Below, in pieces: positions 28,215 to 41,595 of a stretch of 64,000 nt of DNA; the first letter of the stretch is position 1, and the number at the start of each line of letters is the position of its first letter. Made by a program: the position numbers and the translations under genes. The notes below the pieces were generated by a model, which saw only the letters and a list, made by a program, of their open reading frames with translations, was not told the DNA's origin and did no database searches. Source of the stretch: Moringa oleifera (taxonomy: Eukaryota; Streptophyta; Magnoliopsida; Brassicales; Moringaceae). Location of the stretch: the NCBI GenBank assembly GCA_021397835.1, contig JAJFZO010000747.1, positions 312,501 to 376,500 on the forward strand. Reading direction: 5' to 3'.

Positions 28215-29494
28215 TTATTCTTGCTCACTAACTTCATTCCAGTTTTGGATAGCCTGCACCACTGCTTGTTTAACGACTTGGGTGTCTAAGTGGTCGTCTC
28301 TTTCATTCTCCTGCAACACCATCACAATCTCGTTAATTAATTCAGTGCCTCAATGAACCCTAGCTAGAAATTATGAGAGAAAGAGAGAGATATGCATGTG
28401 ATTGTATAGTACATGTAAATGTGAAGCAATGAATACGAATTCTTCACTTGCTTACTCTTACTGCAACCGCTTCCAAGAGAAAACAGTTAGTACAAGAAAC
28501 CCTAGCTTTAAGGACATCAAGGCCTAGCTCTTCAAAGGCTTCCAATATGAACACAAGCAAACCCCGGCAGCTCCTCTCAGCCAACACCTTGATCACAAAA
28601 CCCTTCTCAACAGCTTCTACTCTAAGCTGAACAAGAACATATATCGAAATCCCAAGTTATATTACATAACAAAACTAAAATCTTGGCAGAAAAATATCTG
28701 AAAGAATTTCAATAAGCTTATATAGAAACAAATGAAGTTTGAGTTCTACCTCAGGAAAATCATTTTGGGTAGTGGGACCTTGTGCAGAAGCCATGTCTTG
28801 ATTCATTCTTTCTACCTTCGTCTTCAGTTCTCCTATGTACCTCGATGCATCTAATATGATTGAGGTTCTACTTTGCTGCAAAGATTAACAAAGAAAGTTC
28901 CACAAAGAAAACGTTTAGTTAGATTCTTCCATGGATGTCATCACTTGATTCTTAAATCCCTATATATAGAGTGGGATGATTAAGAAATAGAGGAGAGAAG
29001 AAACCTGAAGCTGAGAAATCGGAGAGAAAGAACATATAAAATATAGTTAATTAAGCCACTCGTGCTATCACAGTATCCCACATTTTTTCATATGGAGTAC
29101 TAATTTGTGAAAGGGACATACTAAAAGGTCTATGAGTCATGATCAACCACCAAGAAATAAATACAACAGAAAGAAAAGGAAGATGTCACGAAGAAACTGA
29201 TCTGGATCAAGGTAGCAGATATTGTGAAGACCTCAAAGGGTAGGGAATTGATTAAGGGTCAACAGAGAAAAAGAAGATGATGATGGCAGTGGAAGCTGGT
29301 GTATGCTTCCTGTAAGTACGGATTCTCATATAGGCACGTCCATACTCAGGAGAAAATAATCGACAAACAGCTAAGAGGAGCAAAACATATATATTTTCAG
29401 ACTGTAAGAGATTTACCGCGTGGGAGTTAGTGATGGAACGAAGCAGTTTCAGTTTCTTATACATGGCTGCCCTCTTGTTCTCGCTGCGAGCCAT
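28215..29494 (-). CDS. Small bHLH-like regulator with ACT-like C-terminus (At2g40435/At3g56220 family)
   Basis: Predicted nuclear regulator of the small plant family that includes, from memory, At2g40435 and At3g56220. I model four exons: 29494-29417, 28875-28750, 28626-28456 and 28310-28215 (471 nt, 156 aa), all in phase. The N-terminus (MARSENKRAAMYKKLKLLRS) keeps a helix-loop-helix-like segment continuing ITNSHA then SIILDASRYIGELK, but the basic DNA-contacting region is weak. The C-terminal half (VEKGFVIKVLAERSCRGLL, VFILEAFEELGLDVLKARVS) has the pattern of an ACT-like dimerisation domain. Exon 3 may alternatively end six bases earlier, because two in-phase GTAAG donors occur (VR|EN or A|EN). 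The 5' leader carries a long (GA)n tract. No target genes can be inferred. Confidence 0.85.
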
Positions 29495-29516
29495 TAACGC
29501 TCTCGGTATCTCTCTT

Positions 29517-29521
<5 letters not shown>

Positions 29522-29569
<48 letters not shown>
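29522..29569. repeat. (CT)24 microsatellite in the 5' leader of the bHLH-like gene
   Basis: Twenty-four perfect CT units on the plus strand, which read as (AG)24 in the transcript of the minus-strand gene. The tract lies 28 bases upstream of its ATG. GA/CT tracts are common in plant 5' leaders, where they can bind GAGA-type BPC factors. An unbroken tract this long is likely to be polymorphic. Confidence 0.92.
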
Positions 29570-29572
<3 letters not shown>

Positions 29573-32500
29573 CGTTTGTCTCACTCTTAAGTTTTACGAA
29601 CCATATAGCTGTTTAAATAGGATTGAGAACTCAGTTTTATGGTAAGAAGCCACTATGCGATTCTCCTAAGTTGAAGTTTGTTTCTTTCCAACAATAATTA
29701 AAAGGATATATCCTCTCTTCTCCTGTTGTTCGTTTTTGGGTTTTAATTGCTTGTAAGAACATGTTCATCTGTTCTTTTACAAGGCCCTTTATTTAGGCTA
29801 ACCTAGCTATTGGCATATGGACGATGTATGTAAGTATTCATCAATGTCAGTGTTGGGTTTCATCTAAAACTTCAAGCCGGCAGTTTTAGGGTTTAATGCT
29901 GATTGATCAAACGTTGTGTTAATCACTTTTACCAGTTCAACTAGCTCATGAAGTGACGCCCTTGTGATTATATCAACAGTAGAGACCTAATGATTCTGTG
30001 CACACAGTACAGCTCAAATGATGTAGGCTTGGGATACACTGCTCTTTTCTCTGAATTTTCTCTTAAATGCAACACATATATGAGTACAAGATAATGCATA
30101 ATGGACACTGCAGCACATAAAGCTACTTTTGTATGAAAGAAGAGAGATAAGAGTTCTCAGATTGTTCATATACAAAAGGACAGCGAAGAATCTTGGAATC
30201 TAGTGGAGATATAAGGGAAGTGGATTTATACGGCATGATCTATATGTGAGCAACGTATACACAGAGTGATTGTATATGGCAGATTAATACAGGGAGAGAT
30301 GATCAGTAAGAATTGGTGGTGGTGGTGGGGTTAACGTGAGAGGAAGGAATCTCCTCGTGATCGGGACATCATCGAAAGTTGCAAAGGTTAGGCGTCAAAG
30401 TATGTTCCAGTTGTGTTTTTTATGAATGCCTCCAAGCTTCCCTCACGGGAAGGATAATTCTCTCTCTTTCTTTCTCAACCCTTAGTTTCCTATCTTTCTT
30501 TCCACAAGTTTTAGAGCCATTCGGTCCTTCGTTTTTCTTTCTTTTTTCCTAAATAACATGGTTTCGATTCCCCAAAACGGAAACAGCAATACCTGTATAT
30601 TCATATTTATAACATCCCATTATATTTTTCCGGTCCAAACATCTAGCATTTTTGCATAAATTAGGTTGTTCTTGTAACATTTCAAGGGCTAATGTTCGAT
30701 CTAGGGTACATTATATATATACCAAACATGATAGCCGGTGCCCTGGTCGAAGAAAGTTAGGGTTAAGGTTTAGCCGGGTAACACATGAATGGATCTCAGA
30801 GGTCTCCGATGATCCCCTCCCAACCTTCATGCTCATCATATCATGTTAGACCTTTTGGAGAACAAGATCGATGAGGGTTTTACATATCTTTCTCCCTGCC
30901 GGTGCCAGCAAGATGGACGGATTCAATCATACAGTGTCGTCCTTATTTGTTGTTGGGATTAATATGGATGATAAACTGAAACATACCAAAAGCTAGGATT
31001 AATGGATGAAAAGAGAAGGGGGAATCACTGTTATAAAGTTGGTTGTTTTCAGGGCTAGGGCAAGTGATGGTGGTAGTTCATGGGTCAAGAGGTGGAGTAG
31101 TGTCCTGAATTTGCTTTGGAGACGTTGTCTGCATTCAGCAATCAAGATAGACAAAATCACCAGGCGAGTCCATCTATTCACATGACACCCACCCTTATCA
31201 TCATTACAACCAAACAAATCCACATTTCCCTGCTCCCACCTCTGTCCCCTTCCATCCCTTTACATCCTTTTTTTTTTTTTTTCTCCTCACCCTCTTATTA
31301 CCCTAATTTCAGCGTGTATATCCAACTTATAGTTGCTTACATTTCCAATTAATAAAATTTTGAAGAATTAATTGTACCCAAATCAAACGTTAAATATGTT
31401 AATTAATCTCTGATTTCATCTTGTTATCTTAATTAAAATTTTCATGACTGTTATAACTAAATTTAATTATAATCTATAATGATTAAGATTATAATAAATA
31501 TTTTTTAATGACGTTTAATAGATGAGAGATATATAAAAAATTTTAAAATTTTATCAAAGTTGATACGATTTTGAGGTAACATAAAATCTAATTAGAAGTT
31601 GAATAATATTAACTGAGCGAAGATAAGGGAGAAAATATTTGCGATTATTGAATCATTTGTAGGATGAAAGTGACTTGATGCTTATCATTGTGATGATAAT
31701 TCCAAGGTAACAAAAGTACAATAATAAACAGGAAATCCAAGTTGTGTCTTCACATTTCTGATCAAGAATGAAATGAATATTTGTACTCCCATCTATATAT
31801 GATTAGCATAAGTACCCTTATATTTTTCTCATCATAGAAAAGAAAAGAATAGAAAATTTCCAATCTTTTCTTTTCATTAATTATTTTTTTCTATTCAGCC
31901 AAACACTACTTCTCTTGGTCATCTCTTCCTTCCAGCTGAAGAGAGGTCTTAATTAAGTATATGATAGTTTCTTTAACTTCTTCACCTCTGGTCCTTTACT
32001 AGATCATTTGATCAAAGATCCAATCATGAATTCAAGAAAATCAAACTTTTTATAAGGTTTTCAATTATCTCACATTCTCATGTTACTATTTAGAAGAATT
32101 TTCCTGGAAAGTTGGTGGAAGAAAATGCTGCAAATCTTGTGCAAAACAAGAAGAGATCTAGTACGTGCATGATCACTGTATTAATGGTTATTGTTTGAGT
32201 CAGTTTTGTTTTGTGTTACTCGGAGAATATTCCTCAGCCTGCTTGCAGCTCACGAGGCTTGAAATCAATCAGATAATGAATTAATGATGGTGTTTTGCTA
32301 TGGTATGGCAGCTTGTGAATTTAATTAATTAATTATCAAGCTGTTAATTACTCGGTTCTAATTAATCTGCTTCTCATATGATACAAATAAGTCCATTCTG
32401 TTCTTTAATTAATTATACTAATTAATCAATAGTATACCCATATAATAATTTAAGTTGTTATTTAGTTTATGCATTCTTAATTAATTAAACATTATAAGAT

Positions 32501-32984
32501 AATGTTAATTAATCTGGAGAACCGTCTAAGTTTCAAGCGGACAGGAGGACTGTCCAGCTCTGAAATGTACATTAATTAGCACAGAATTAACAGACACCTA
32601 ATGCTGTAATTAAATACTCCTATTGCTAATATTAGACAAATGGATAATTAGTTAATTATAATTTACATGTATGCATGTATGTTCTCTGGTATCAATAATT
32701 ATAATTTCAAAAAAAAAAAAAACTAGTTAAATTTTTTATGTATTTTTTATTATTTATATTAATGTTATAAATTACTAAAAATTTATTTTAATTTTTTAAT
32801 TAAAAAATTCAACTCAAGTTAAAATCAATAAAAAATTTTAATTCTATTGCAAGTATATCAGCTTTAATGTATTATGTAAAATTAAAAGAAAAAATCAAGA
32901 TTATTCTTTGCTAAAGTAGGTTCAATAAATTAAGATTATCAACTTGAATAAAAGAATTAAAACTTTGTCACTTGTCACGTTGAA

Positions 32985-33018
<34 letters not shown>

Positions 33019-35335
33019 AAGTCACGTGAATTGCATTAGGAAACGTACATGTTCACATGTAAATGTACACACATTTGTTGTACATGGTTACAATTATAAA
33101 AGGAGAGAGTCATTTTCACTTTCACTTTAGCATCCAAATAATATTATATAAATGAATAAAATAAATACATCAAAATTTTTTATCATCTGATTTTTATTGA
33201 TATTTTAAAAATATTAATATATACTTAAAAATAACAAATAAATAATTAAAATTTATTTTATTCATTTTTTTAAATAAAAATTATAAGATAAACTAAAAAG
33301 ATCACAGGATTGAAATTTTCTAAAAACCGGATTTATTTTTTTAAAATAAAATAATATTCTTTGCAAGTTATAATGTTAATTAACATAAAAAAAAAAATTA
33401 TGGGGAATTCAATCCATTGGTAAGCAAATGTTGACATGTAAGTCAACTCCAGAGTTCTATCTTGGTTCTCAACTTGCCCAAGATGATGAATTTTCATCCG
33501 GTTAATCAGATATAGATTATTAAAAAAAATATTATAAACAAAATAAATTACACTTATTTATAATTTAAAAAATTATAAAAATTAAATCAATAAAAAATCT
33601 TAATTGAAAAAACAAACATTTGATAGGTAAATCAAACAGGAGAACAAGCCATCTGGCCCTGTCTGTATAAGGAAGCATAAACTAATTGGGCTTAGTTCGA
33701 TCTGGTTTTATGACAGCCTGCCTCGTAATGGGCCTCCAACATATCACATTTTTTGTTAGAATGAACAATTAAATGTGCACCTTATTACTAGGCTTAGGCT
33801 ATCACTTCAACCCATTACCGATTACCTAGGTGAAGTGTATATAATAATTTCTCCTTAAAGTCCATTTGACTTTATGTCCAGATTAAAATCTTACCCTCTC
33901 ATGTCCCAAACTCTGAGTATGTCACCACATTGTCAGCCTAACGTTAGCATAACGAGGGACCCAAAAAATGGGCATTTATCCCATTTATCCTTCACAGCTG
34001 GGTCTATTCATTACCTATAAATAACTTGTACTATGTGGCATAAGTTGCAGGCTACATGACTCTTTAAATAATAACCAAACTATGTATTATAATGTTTATA
34101 CATGAAAATGTCGGCCCGACAAGGAGTTTAATCTTCGTCTTTACTTACTTTGTTTGATAATCATGAACCAGAGATTAAAAAACTTAAAAAAAAAAAACTA
34201 TTAGGGATTAACCATGCATAGACATTTTAGTTTAGACATCCCAAGCAGGCAATAAAAGGCATAACTTTCAACGCCTAACTACTAACACAAATGTCATGTA
34301 ATAATAACAAATTCTGGTGATGGTTAATGCAAAGTTAGCAGCCGCCCAATATTTGGTACGCAGCTCCATTATTGGAAACGCAGAAGGAAAGGTAAGACAG
34401 TGAGATGATTATAATGGTTGCACTGCGCATACGCAGCTGGCCAGCCTTGGCCCGTCCATTAATTTCTGCCCTGAATTATCAACAATGGATGGCATGCATA
34501 TACCATCAAGCAAAGATACGTTAATACTACTTGTGAATTAAGGATTTTTTATTAATTTAAATTATTTTTAAAAATTTATGATACGTATTAATTTAATAAA
34601 ATAAATAATTAAAATACATAAACACTACAGTTCAGATCATCCAAAAATAACCCGAATCTTACTAATTAAGTTGATATCTTGTAAGGATAGCGGAGCGCAT
34701 GTGGCTAGGTTTTAAGAGATTTTACAAGTGAATTATAAGATGAGGGAATGGAAACGTCAACCTTGCATCATGGCCTAATTAAAGAAGTTAATCCATACAC
34801 GGATTTGTTGATTGTGGATATGTTGCTTCCAAGTTAAGTTCTCCTCAAGAAAATTTTTAACAGTACTGTTCCGTTGAAGCAGACTCCATTGATATTACCT
34901 TAAAACACTTCTTGCGAAAGCATTCCATCACCATTCCTCTGATCATAATCCTTCATATATTTTCTGTGATTTTCTGGGTGTCGAAAGCAATTAATTGATA
35001 GCACCGAGGAAAACAAGCTAGATTGCAACATCGATCGCAATTATTGGTCACCATCAATCACTACTGTTAATTCACATTGTTGTCACATTACGTATACTAT
35101 ATGGTCCCACAACATAGAAAATGAACGGTCAGAATGAGCTCCTTTTAACCTACACTAAAGTACCATATCAACCCTTTAATTTAACACTCCTGTCAATTTT
35201 TCGTCTCAAAGAGTTAAATCATCATTTCAGATAACAATGTTGTCCATAGTACCAAATCTAGTTCATTTTACTTCACTTGTATGTGTGTACTTATGTCCTA
35301 ATTAAACCCATATAATACAAATTGCCACTTCTTAC
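29570..35335. other. Gene-poor region of about 5.8 kb
   Basis: I found no supportable gene between the bHLH-like gene and the NFD4-like gene. The region includes AT-rich stretches with many AATTAATTAATT repeats (32310-32520), a dinucleotide AT run at 32988-33015 and homopolymers near 31270 and 32709. The first 1-2 kb would hold the upstream promoter of the bHLH-like gene. Small open frames around 30652-31352 show no domain. Confidence 0.5.
32988..33015. repeat. (AT)n microsatellite
   Basis: About 14 perfect AT units in intergenic DNA. Confidence 0.9.
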
Positions 35336-37025
35336 CTATGTATACTGTCTTTTGTAATAAAACTTTCTGGTGCGATCGTTTAGGAGGAGAGCGAGCAAAG
35401 TTCCAAATGAACAAAGACATCCCCAGATAACGAAAGTGTTTCTGTAGCATGCCGTTCCCATGCATTTGCCGTCTTGATTTCCTTCCTTGTGGTAGAAAAA
35501 AGCTGCTAAGTAGCCGAAGATTAAGGACCCAATGGGGATGTTTGCCACTACAACATTATGGTTTACTCCGAAATTCTTGGTGCCGAAGAGCTCAGTGGTT
35601 GTCGACACAGAAAGGGAAGTTATGGCTCCGGTGCAAACGCCAATCACGGCCGTGCTGATGTAGAGGGAGACGTTGGTTTCGTTGACGAGTAGGAAGAAGG
35701 CAGCTGCCATTGGACCCATTGATGCTGCTATTGAAGCTGGTCTTGAGATCTTGTATCTGCTCCTGTTAAGGAAATTAATTCAGTATCCAACTAACGCATT
35801 TATGTTGCACTGTCTGCATTAAGTGCATGCAGGCCTAGAGGTGAGCGTTTGCCCGGAATTTAAAACTGAAAACACTGACAACAAGAGATATTTACCTGGA
35901 GAAGCAGTAGTCCGTTAAAGATGGCAGGAGACGGCCGAAGAACCCAAACGAAGAAGACAATGAAACCAGAGAAGAAGTTGCGTGGCAGCCACGAGACTCG
36001 GCGATTTGGCCTAAGTTGTTTAAGAACACCAGCCCTAGAGTTGCACCGAATAAGTATACAAAGAAGTACAACCAAAACTCCACTCTCTTTATCATCAACT
36101 TCACTCCAATCTCCTCCTTTACTCCTTCATTATCGTCACCTACTCCATGACTAACACTCTCTACCTCTTCTTTCTCCTCGCTTTCTATTCTCTGCGAGCC
36201 AGCATTCTCCTCATCGTACACTTTGTTCTCTTTATTAGAATGCCATTTTTGAATACCCACTTTGATTTGTTCTCCCAGAGGAATCGCTAGAGGGGCTAAA
36301 AGGAAAACACCCATGCCAATTAGGTTAACAAGAGATGGCATTGGAATCAGGCTGCTAATCACGGCAAAGATTCCAGTGGCTACTGTTATGATGAACATGG
36401 CAATGAACCCACCTCTCACGTTTCTCGAAGCTTCGACTGTAATCTCTCTAACAAACGGTGTGGTTATAACACAGATTAACAAAGGCAAGACAGCGTTAAG
36501 GAAAAGATAGGCCTTAGCCTTTTTAATGGGTGAAGAAATAAAGGCAGCATTATCAACAATATCAGCGTATACTTTAGCACTTAATCCTAAGTAGCTAGTC
36601 GTTAATCCCACGGCAACCTGGCGGTCCAAAGGGAAGTTCCTAATGGCAACAAGATAACAAACTGTGTTGATCCAACAAATGCTATTTCCTGCTAAAACAG
36701 TGAGTAAAAATACTTGAAGATATGTCAGACAGGCGATCTGTTTTGTGATGAAGAGATACTGCACGCCGTAACCGATCAACCCGAGAAGAGAACCGATGAA
36801 GAGGACTAGCCAAAGAGGGAGGTAAGCAGCAGCAAGGCCAGAAAGGAAGCCGATGAGCTTGCCGGCATCTGAGGCAAAGGCAAGGTTGTTTAGCTGAAGT
36901 TGGGAGATGGAGAAGAGGTGCTTTAGCTGGGAAGAGAAAGCAGGGAAATTGGAGTTGGTTCCGTTTATTGATTGAAGCCACACGACCCCCACCAGGCTTA
37001 GCCATTGAAGAGTAGCTCTAGGCAT
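35336..37025 (-). CDS. NFD4-like / nodulin-like major facilitator protein
   Basis: Multi-pass membrane transporter of the plant nodulin-like/NUCLEAR FUSION DEFECTIVE 4 group of the major facilitator superfamily; the substrate is unknown. I model two exons: 37025-35896 and 35762-35336 (1557 nt, 518 aa). The junction restores an Arg codon between DYCFS and SRYKISRP. The N-terminal half matches the nodulin-like domain, with LQWLSLVGVVWLQSINGTN, NNLAFASDAGKLIGFLSG and repeated hydrophobic helices. A charged cytosolic loop (about residues 270-310, rich in Glu, Lys and Ser) separates the halves. The second half begins at EFWLYFFVYLFGATLGLVF and includes SYLGLSAKV-type and ELFGTKNFGVNHNVV motifs typical of the family. 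About twelve membrane spans can be counted by eye. The ATG at 37025 is the first in frame. Confidence 0.92.
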
Positions 37026-38891
37026 CGCAGGAGGTGTTAATGGCGGAAATGATTCGAGAACCCCTGATGGGTATTTAAGGCCTCTTTGAAGTTATGTTGA
37101 TAACAAGAGGAAGAGCTGTGCTAATGTGAATGAAAGCGAGAGAGGCATGGAGTTATGTTGGCCAATGGAGAATAACATGCATAACGTGGTTGTATGTGTA
37201 CACATGTGGTCTTTTGTGAGCCACCACCTTAACCATTAATGAATCTCATTTGTGTAAATTGAACTGTTAAGTGTACCGGTGGCCAACTGGTTAATTAAGA
37301 GAGAGAAGCTTGAAGATCATGAATGAAAGATCAAGATCTGTTCTGTTAATTAATTTGGATTGCACTGAATTTTGGAACTGCTTCCCATGTGTTCCATGTA
37401 ATAACATAAGCTATCGTGTTGTCTTAGTGCTTACATCACCCATGAGATCCATGTAGGCCATATATTCAGACAAATTGGAACCATATTCACAAGATAAGTC
37501 CATTGAGATCGATTTCTGTGGCTTACCTTAAAGAAAAACCAAAGTAAAACCATCACAATCTCGTACGGCTTACACAAACTGGAACCATTCACAAGACAAA
37601 ATTAAAAACTGGAATGTTTTTTTCAAGATTAGTAAAAAGAGAAGTATGGTGCCGAAGTCACTGGAAGTATCTCGTCGTGGCAGTGATGGCAACCACCGGG
37701 CTGAGTACAGAGCTGACTTTAGGGTCGATATCCTTGATTTTGATCTCATTTATATAATAAGCTATCATGTAATTTCATCCACGAATCAGAACTTTAGGTT
37801 CTGTACATTGAAATGATATATCCCTGTGGGCAGTATTGGTATGGTGTACTAAATGATTTTCGTTGGACGGAATTGAAGTAGATGTTACGTTTCATATTAG
37901 CGAAGGTGATGACCTTAATTACATGTGATGGAATCCAATTTGAGAGAAGTTGCCAGTAGCTTAATCCATACGTGTCTCCGCTGCCCCACACAGTGAGTGA
38001 CGTTTTTCGTGCCCCGCTGATGGCAGAGTTTGTTAAGGTTGACGTCGTTAGAGTTCTGGGACGCAAGTCTTGAAAGATTAGTAAAATAAAAGGAATTTGC
38101 AATATAATCATATCGCTAAAAAATAACTTGTAAAATGCCCTTTAAAAAAAAGTGAAAGGGTATTTTCAGAGATAATTTTTTAATAAATTAAATTGATGTT
38201 GATTTTTCTAAAAAAATAAAAAGATAATTTTGTGGATATTATATTCATATAAAAAATAAAAAATAAAATTATAATAATTAATTATAAAATTGACATGTAT
38301 CAGCATTCCAATAAAAGTTCAACAGAGACATTCATCCATTATTTTAAATCCAAACGTGATTTTATGAGTCTCAACGTGGTTTTTAAACTAACAAATTTTT
38401 GAAAAAATGTTAGATATATTAATAATAATTAAATTTTATTTATTTATTTATTTAATAATAATATAAAAAATTACACAAATTATAATTTAACTTTCTTACT
38501 TGAGTAAAATCCCTGACAAAAAAGAATAATTTTTTCTTCAAGCATTGAACATGAAAATCTAATAATATTATAAAAGTAAAGACATTCACGAACTATCCAG
38601 CTCAAAGCCCAATGTCTTAGATCTTATGGGTTATATCGCTAAAAATGGGTCCCCGATAGGTTTGGGCCAGATTTGGATCCAATTTGAGCCCGGTTTGAAC
38701 CCAATTTGGGCTCCATTTGCAGCCCGAAACTTATTCTGGCAACCGCGCAATCATCTACTTGTAGCGCAAATTTCATTTTAAACCTTTCTTCTAAAACCTC
38801 CGTGCACTGTGAGAGATTTCTCGGCGTCTGCATGACTGCAGACTTTTGATTCTCACTAAACCTTGGAAGTCATAATTCTGGGGCCATAATC
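37026..38891. other. Intergenic region between divergent NFD4-like and RDM4 genes
   Basis: About 1.9 kb containing both upstream regions. I see no gene. The segment 38100-38520 is very AT-rich. Around 38655-38725 the sequence repeats short units related to AATTTGGGCTC and GTTTGAACCC, an imperfect GGGC/GCCC array about 170-235 bp before the RDM4 start. Confidence 0.5.
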
Positions 38892-41394
38892 ATGGCGACT
38901 ATCGGTGAGAGCTCTTCTGCTAAGCCGAAATTGGAGGATGATAAGCCAGTCATTGTTAGGGTTAAACGCAAAGTGTCTCAGTCTCCGCTGGATGCTTTCT
39001 GTGAGTTACCTCTTCTCAATGTGTTCTTGTGCGTTTTGTTTCCTAGAATCTTTTATGGAAATAGAAAGAAATGCTTGAAAATTTTCAAGAAAGAAATTCT
39101 TGAATATGTTCGAGAAAGAAAGAGACTGTTGCAGCCAAGTCCTTTTTTTTTTTTTTTCTCTTTTTCTTTCCCATCTTTTTTCGAATTCTAGTCTCCCTCT
39201 CTCCACTTTCTCGGCTTGAGATATGCAGAAGTAATCGACACTTGGTGTGTGTTGGCTAAATGTGATTTTATGTTGTAGGGCTGGAAATCAATGAAAGGCC
39301 TTTAAAGCGGCCACTTTTGGATTTTGAGAAGTTATCAATCACGGATTCGGCTCATAAAGGTATGTTTTCGGCATTGAATTATGGTTCTTTGTTCCTCTGT
39401 TGCTTTCATGTTGTGTCTGATTTTGCTGCTTTTTCTGTGCCAGTGGAATTGAAAGCTAAGAAGGTCTTGGTGCGGCATGTGGAGACAGTTACCAGCTCTG
39501 ACGCCACTGTTGATATTGTGCAATCATTTATGGTGGTAACAGTTGCATTTAATCTTGTTCTTGGGATGCCATGTTAAAGATTGCTGCTTCTTTCTACTCC
39601 CCACACCCAGATGTTTTTCCATATTGCTGCTACCGGTTGTCTATTGCTTGCTTTATTGGCAGATGAATTCCTTATTAACTTTTTCTTTTGCAGCCCTCTT
39701 CCAGTGATGCAACTGATGATAAACCAAAGAATGAGGACCGAAGACGCATCTTCAAGAAAGATAATGTAAGTATTCTCCCTCCATCTCTGTGTGCGTGTGG
39801 GCGCTCTCGCGCAAAACCTATAGTATGTGCCTTAAACAACACAATCTACCTTGTTTTTTTAGGATAATTAAGACTTCCTCTTGGCTCTGTCTAACATTCT
39901 GCATTCTCATCTTATGTTTGCAGAGGCAAGACCAACTACTGTCTAAAGCAAGAGAACATCATGAGGTATGTTGCATGGTGGAGTTCCAACATTTTATTTT
40001 TGGTTTCCATGAAGAGTCAAGGAACTTCCATTTTAATAGTTTACTATCATAGTCAGGATCTAGAAATCACACCAAAATATGGGTTTGTCCATTTCTTCTT
40101 CGGTGATTGTTTTGGGTTATTTGGTTTGTTTACTTTCTAACTAAATTTTCTTTTCCTAAAATAGTAGTAGGATAATTTCTCCTTCAAACCCTTTTCATTT
40201 ATATATTTTTGAAATCATGATTGCATTACAAATTGAATTATCACAATGTTGTAGCTTGGTGCCCTTCTTAATGAAGCTTATTAATTAATTTTTGTTTGAA
40301 GTTCTGCCTGTTGCGGAATGTTTGAGGCAGTTTGTGCTACCATTTTTAGGATTTCCATCGGAATTTGGCTCATTATGTGGATTAGGTGCCCATTCATTAT
40401 TAAGAGGAAAAGTGAGTGTTGACAAAAATACATGGTCACTACTGTAGGCAGAGAACTTGCGAAACAGAAATACTTCACCTTCTTTTCTCCCCCGCCCTCT
40501 CCCTGGCCTCTGAAACCCTTTATCTCTGAAATGTCATTTGAAGTTATTCTTTGCATCAGGTATTGGCAAAAAATGCTCGTTTTGAGCAAATATGGCGGAG
40601 TAGAAAGGGAAACAAAGAGGCCATGCATGATAAAGCTCTGTATGAAATGTGTCATTTCTATGATGTTGTTCGCATTGACAGTGAACACAAGTCCATGGAT
40701 TTGCAAGCTCAAGCGTAAGTTTCGTCATCATGAAGTTCATTTTTCCATGCCTGCAAAACTCCTTCAAAATGATATAATCTGACTGATGTTGTTATAGAGA
40801 TACATCTTTGGAGGACCAGAGAATCTTGTCTAGTTACCTGCCTCTGCTCAGGGAGTTTATTCCAAGTGCTGCTGAAGAGATTGAAGCTGATATTTTTGCT
40901 CACATTTTTAAACAAGGTTGTGTTTTAGTTGAGCTTATCAAAAGCTATCATTTAATAACTTGCTTTTCTATTAAATTAATGTTCTTGTGTATTGTCTAAT
41001 GGAGTACAGAATTTATAGAAGAATTTGTATATGACTACTATACTGTGAAGGATGAGATTAACACAGATGATGATGAGGATCCCGTATATTCATTTCCTCT
41101 GTAAGTAACAGTTGGTCTGTGTTTGTCTGGCTGTAGTTCTTCAATTGCAATGGACGATGATTTTATACCTTTGTGTAGGGTACAGGTTGAGGATGAGGAT
41201 TTCTATGATGGGCCTGATGATACAGAATATGACAGTGAGGATTCAAATGGTATCCTTGGATAATCCATTCATCATTTTCCTTTGACTTTTAAAGGCAAAT
41301 TGTTTGACTTTTGTCTTTCTTTTTCCGGTGGCTCTCAGCTGAAGATAATCCAAGAAATGATTATCCAGATGAGACATCTGAAGAGGAAGATGAA

Positions 41395-41426
<32 letters not shown>

Positions 41427-41595
41427 GGAAGAGGAAGAAGAAGAGGAAGAAGGGGGAAAAGAAGAAGAGGAAGAAGCTGGAAAAGAGGAAGAGGAAGATG
41501 AAGAAGAGTATATACTATACGAAGATGAATTGTATGATCATTATAGTGACAAAGATTGGGATGTTCTGGATGATGTTGGTGATGAAGATTGGTGA
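38892..41595 (+). CDS. RDM4: RDM4/DMS4, Iwr1-type RNA polymerase assembly/nuclear import factor
   Basis: Iwr1-family protein. The yeast member brings RNA polymerase II into the nucleus; the plant member also supports Pol IV/V and hence RNA-directed DNA methylation. I model ten exons: 38892-39000, 39279-39359, 39444-39535, 39694-39765, 39924-39965, 40560-40714, 40798-40916, 41010-41100, 41179-41249 and 41339-41595 (1089 nt, 362 aa). The N-terminus has the family motif VIVRVKRKVSQSPLDAFWLE. The Iwr1 core follows, with ARFEQIWRSRKGNKEA, LYEMCHFYDVVRID, EFVYDYYTV and the acidic DEDFYDGPDDTEYDSEDSN. A Glu-rich run of more than 50 residues precedes the C-terminal YDHYSDKDWDV. Exon 3 could alternatively end three bases earlier. 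Length and domains suggest an intact gene. Confidence 0.93.
41383..41507. repeat. Purine-only GAA/GAG-type coding repeat in RDM4
   Basis: Imperfect GAA/GAG trinucleotide tract encoding an almost unbroken poly-glutamate run in the last exon of RDM4. Such a tract is likely to vary in length between alleles. It is coding sequence, not a separate element. Confidence 0.85.
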
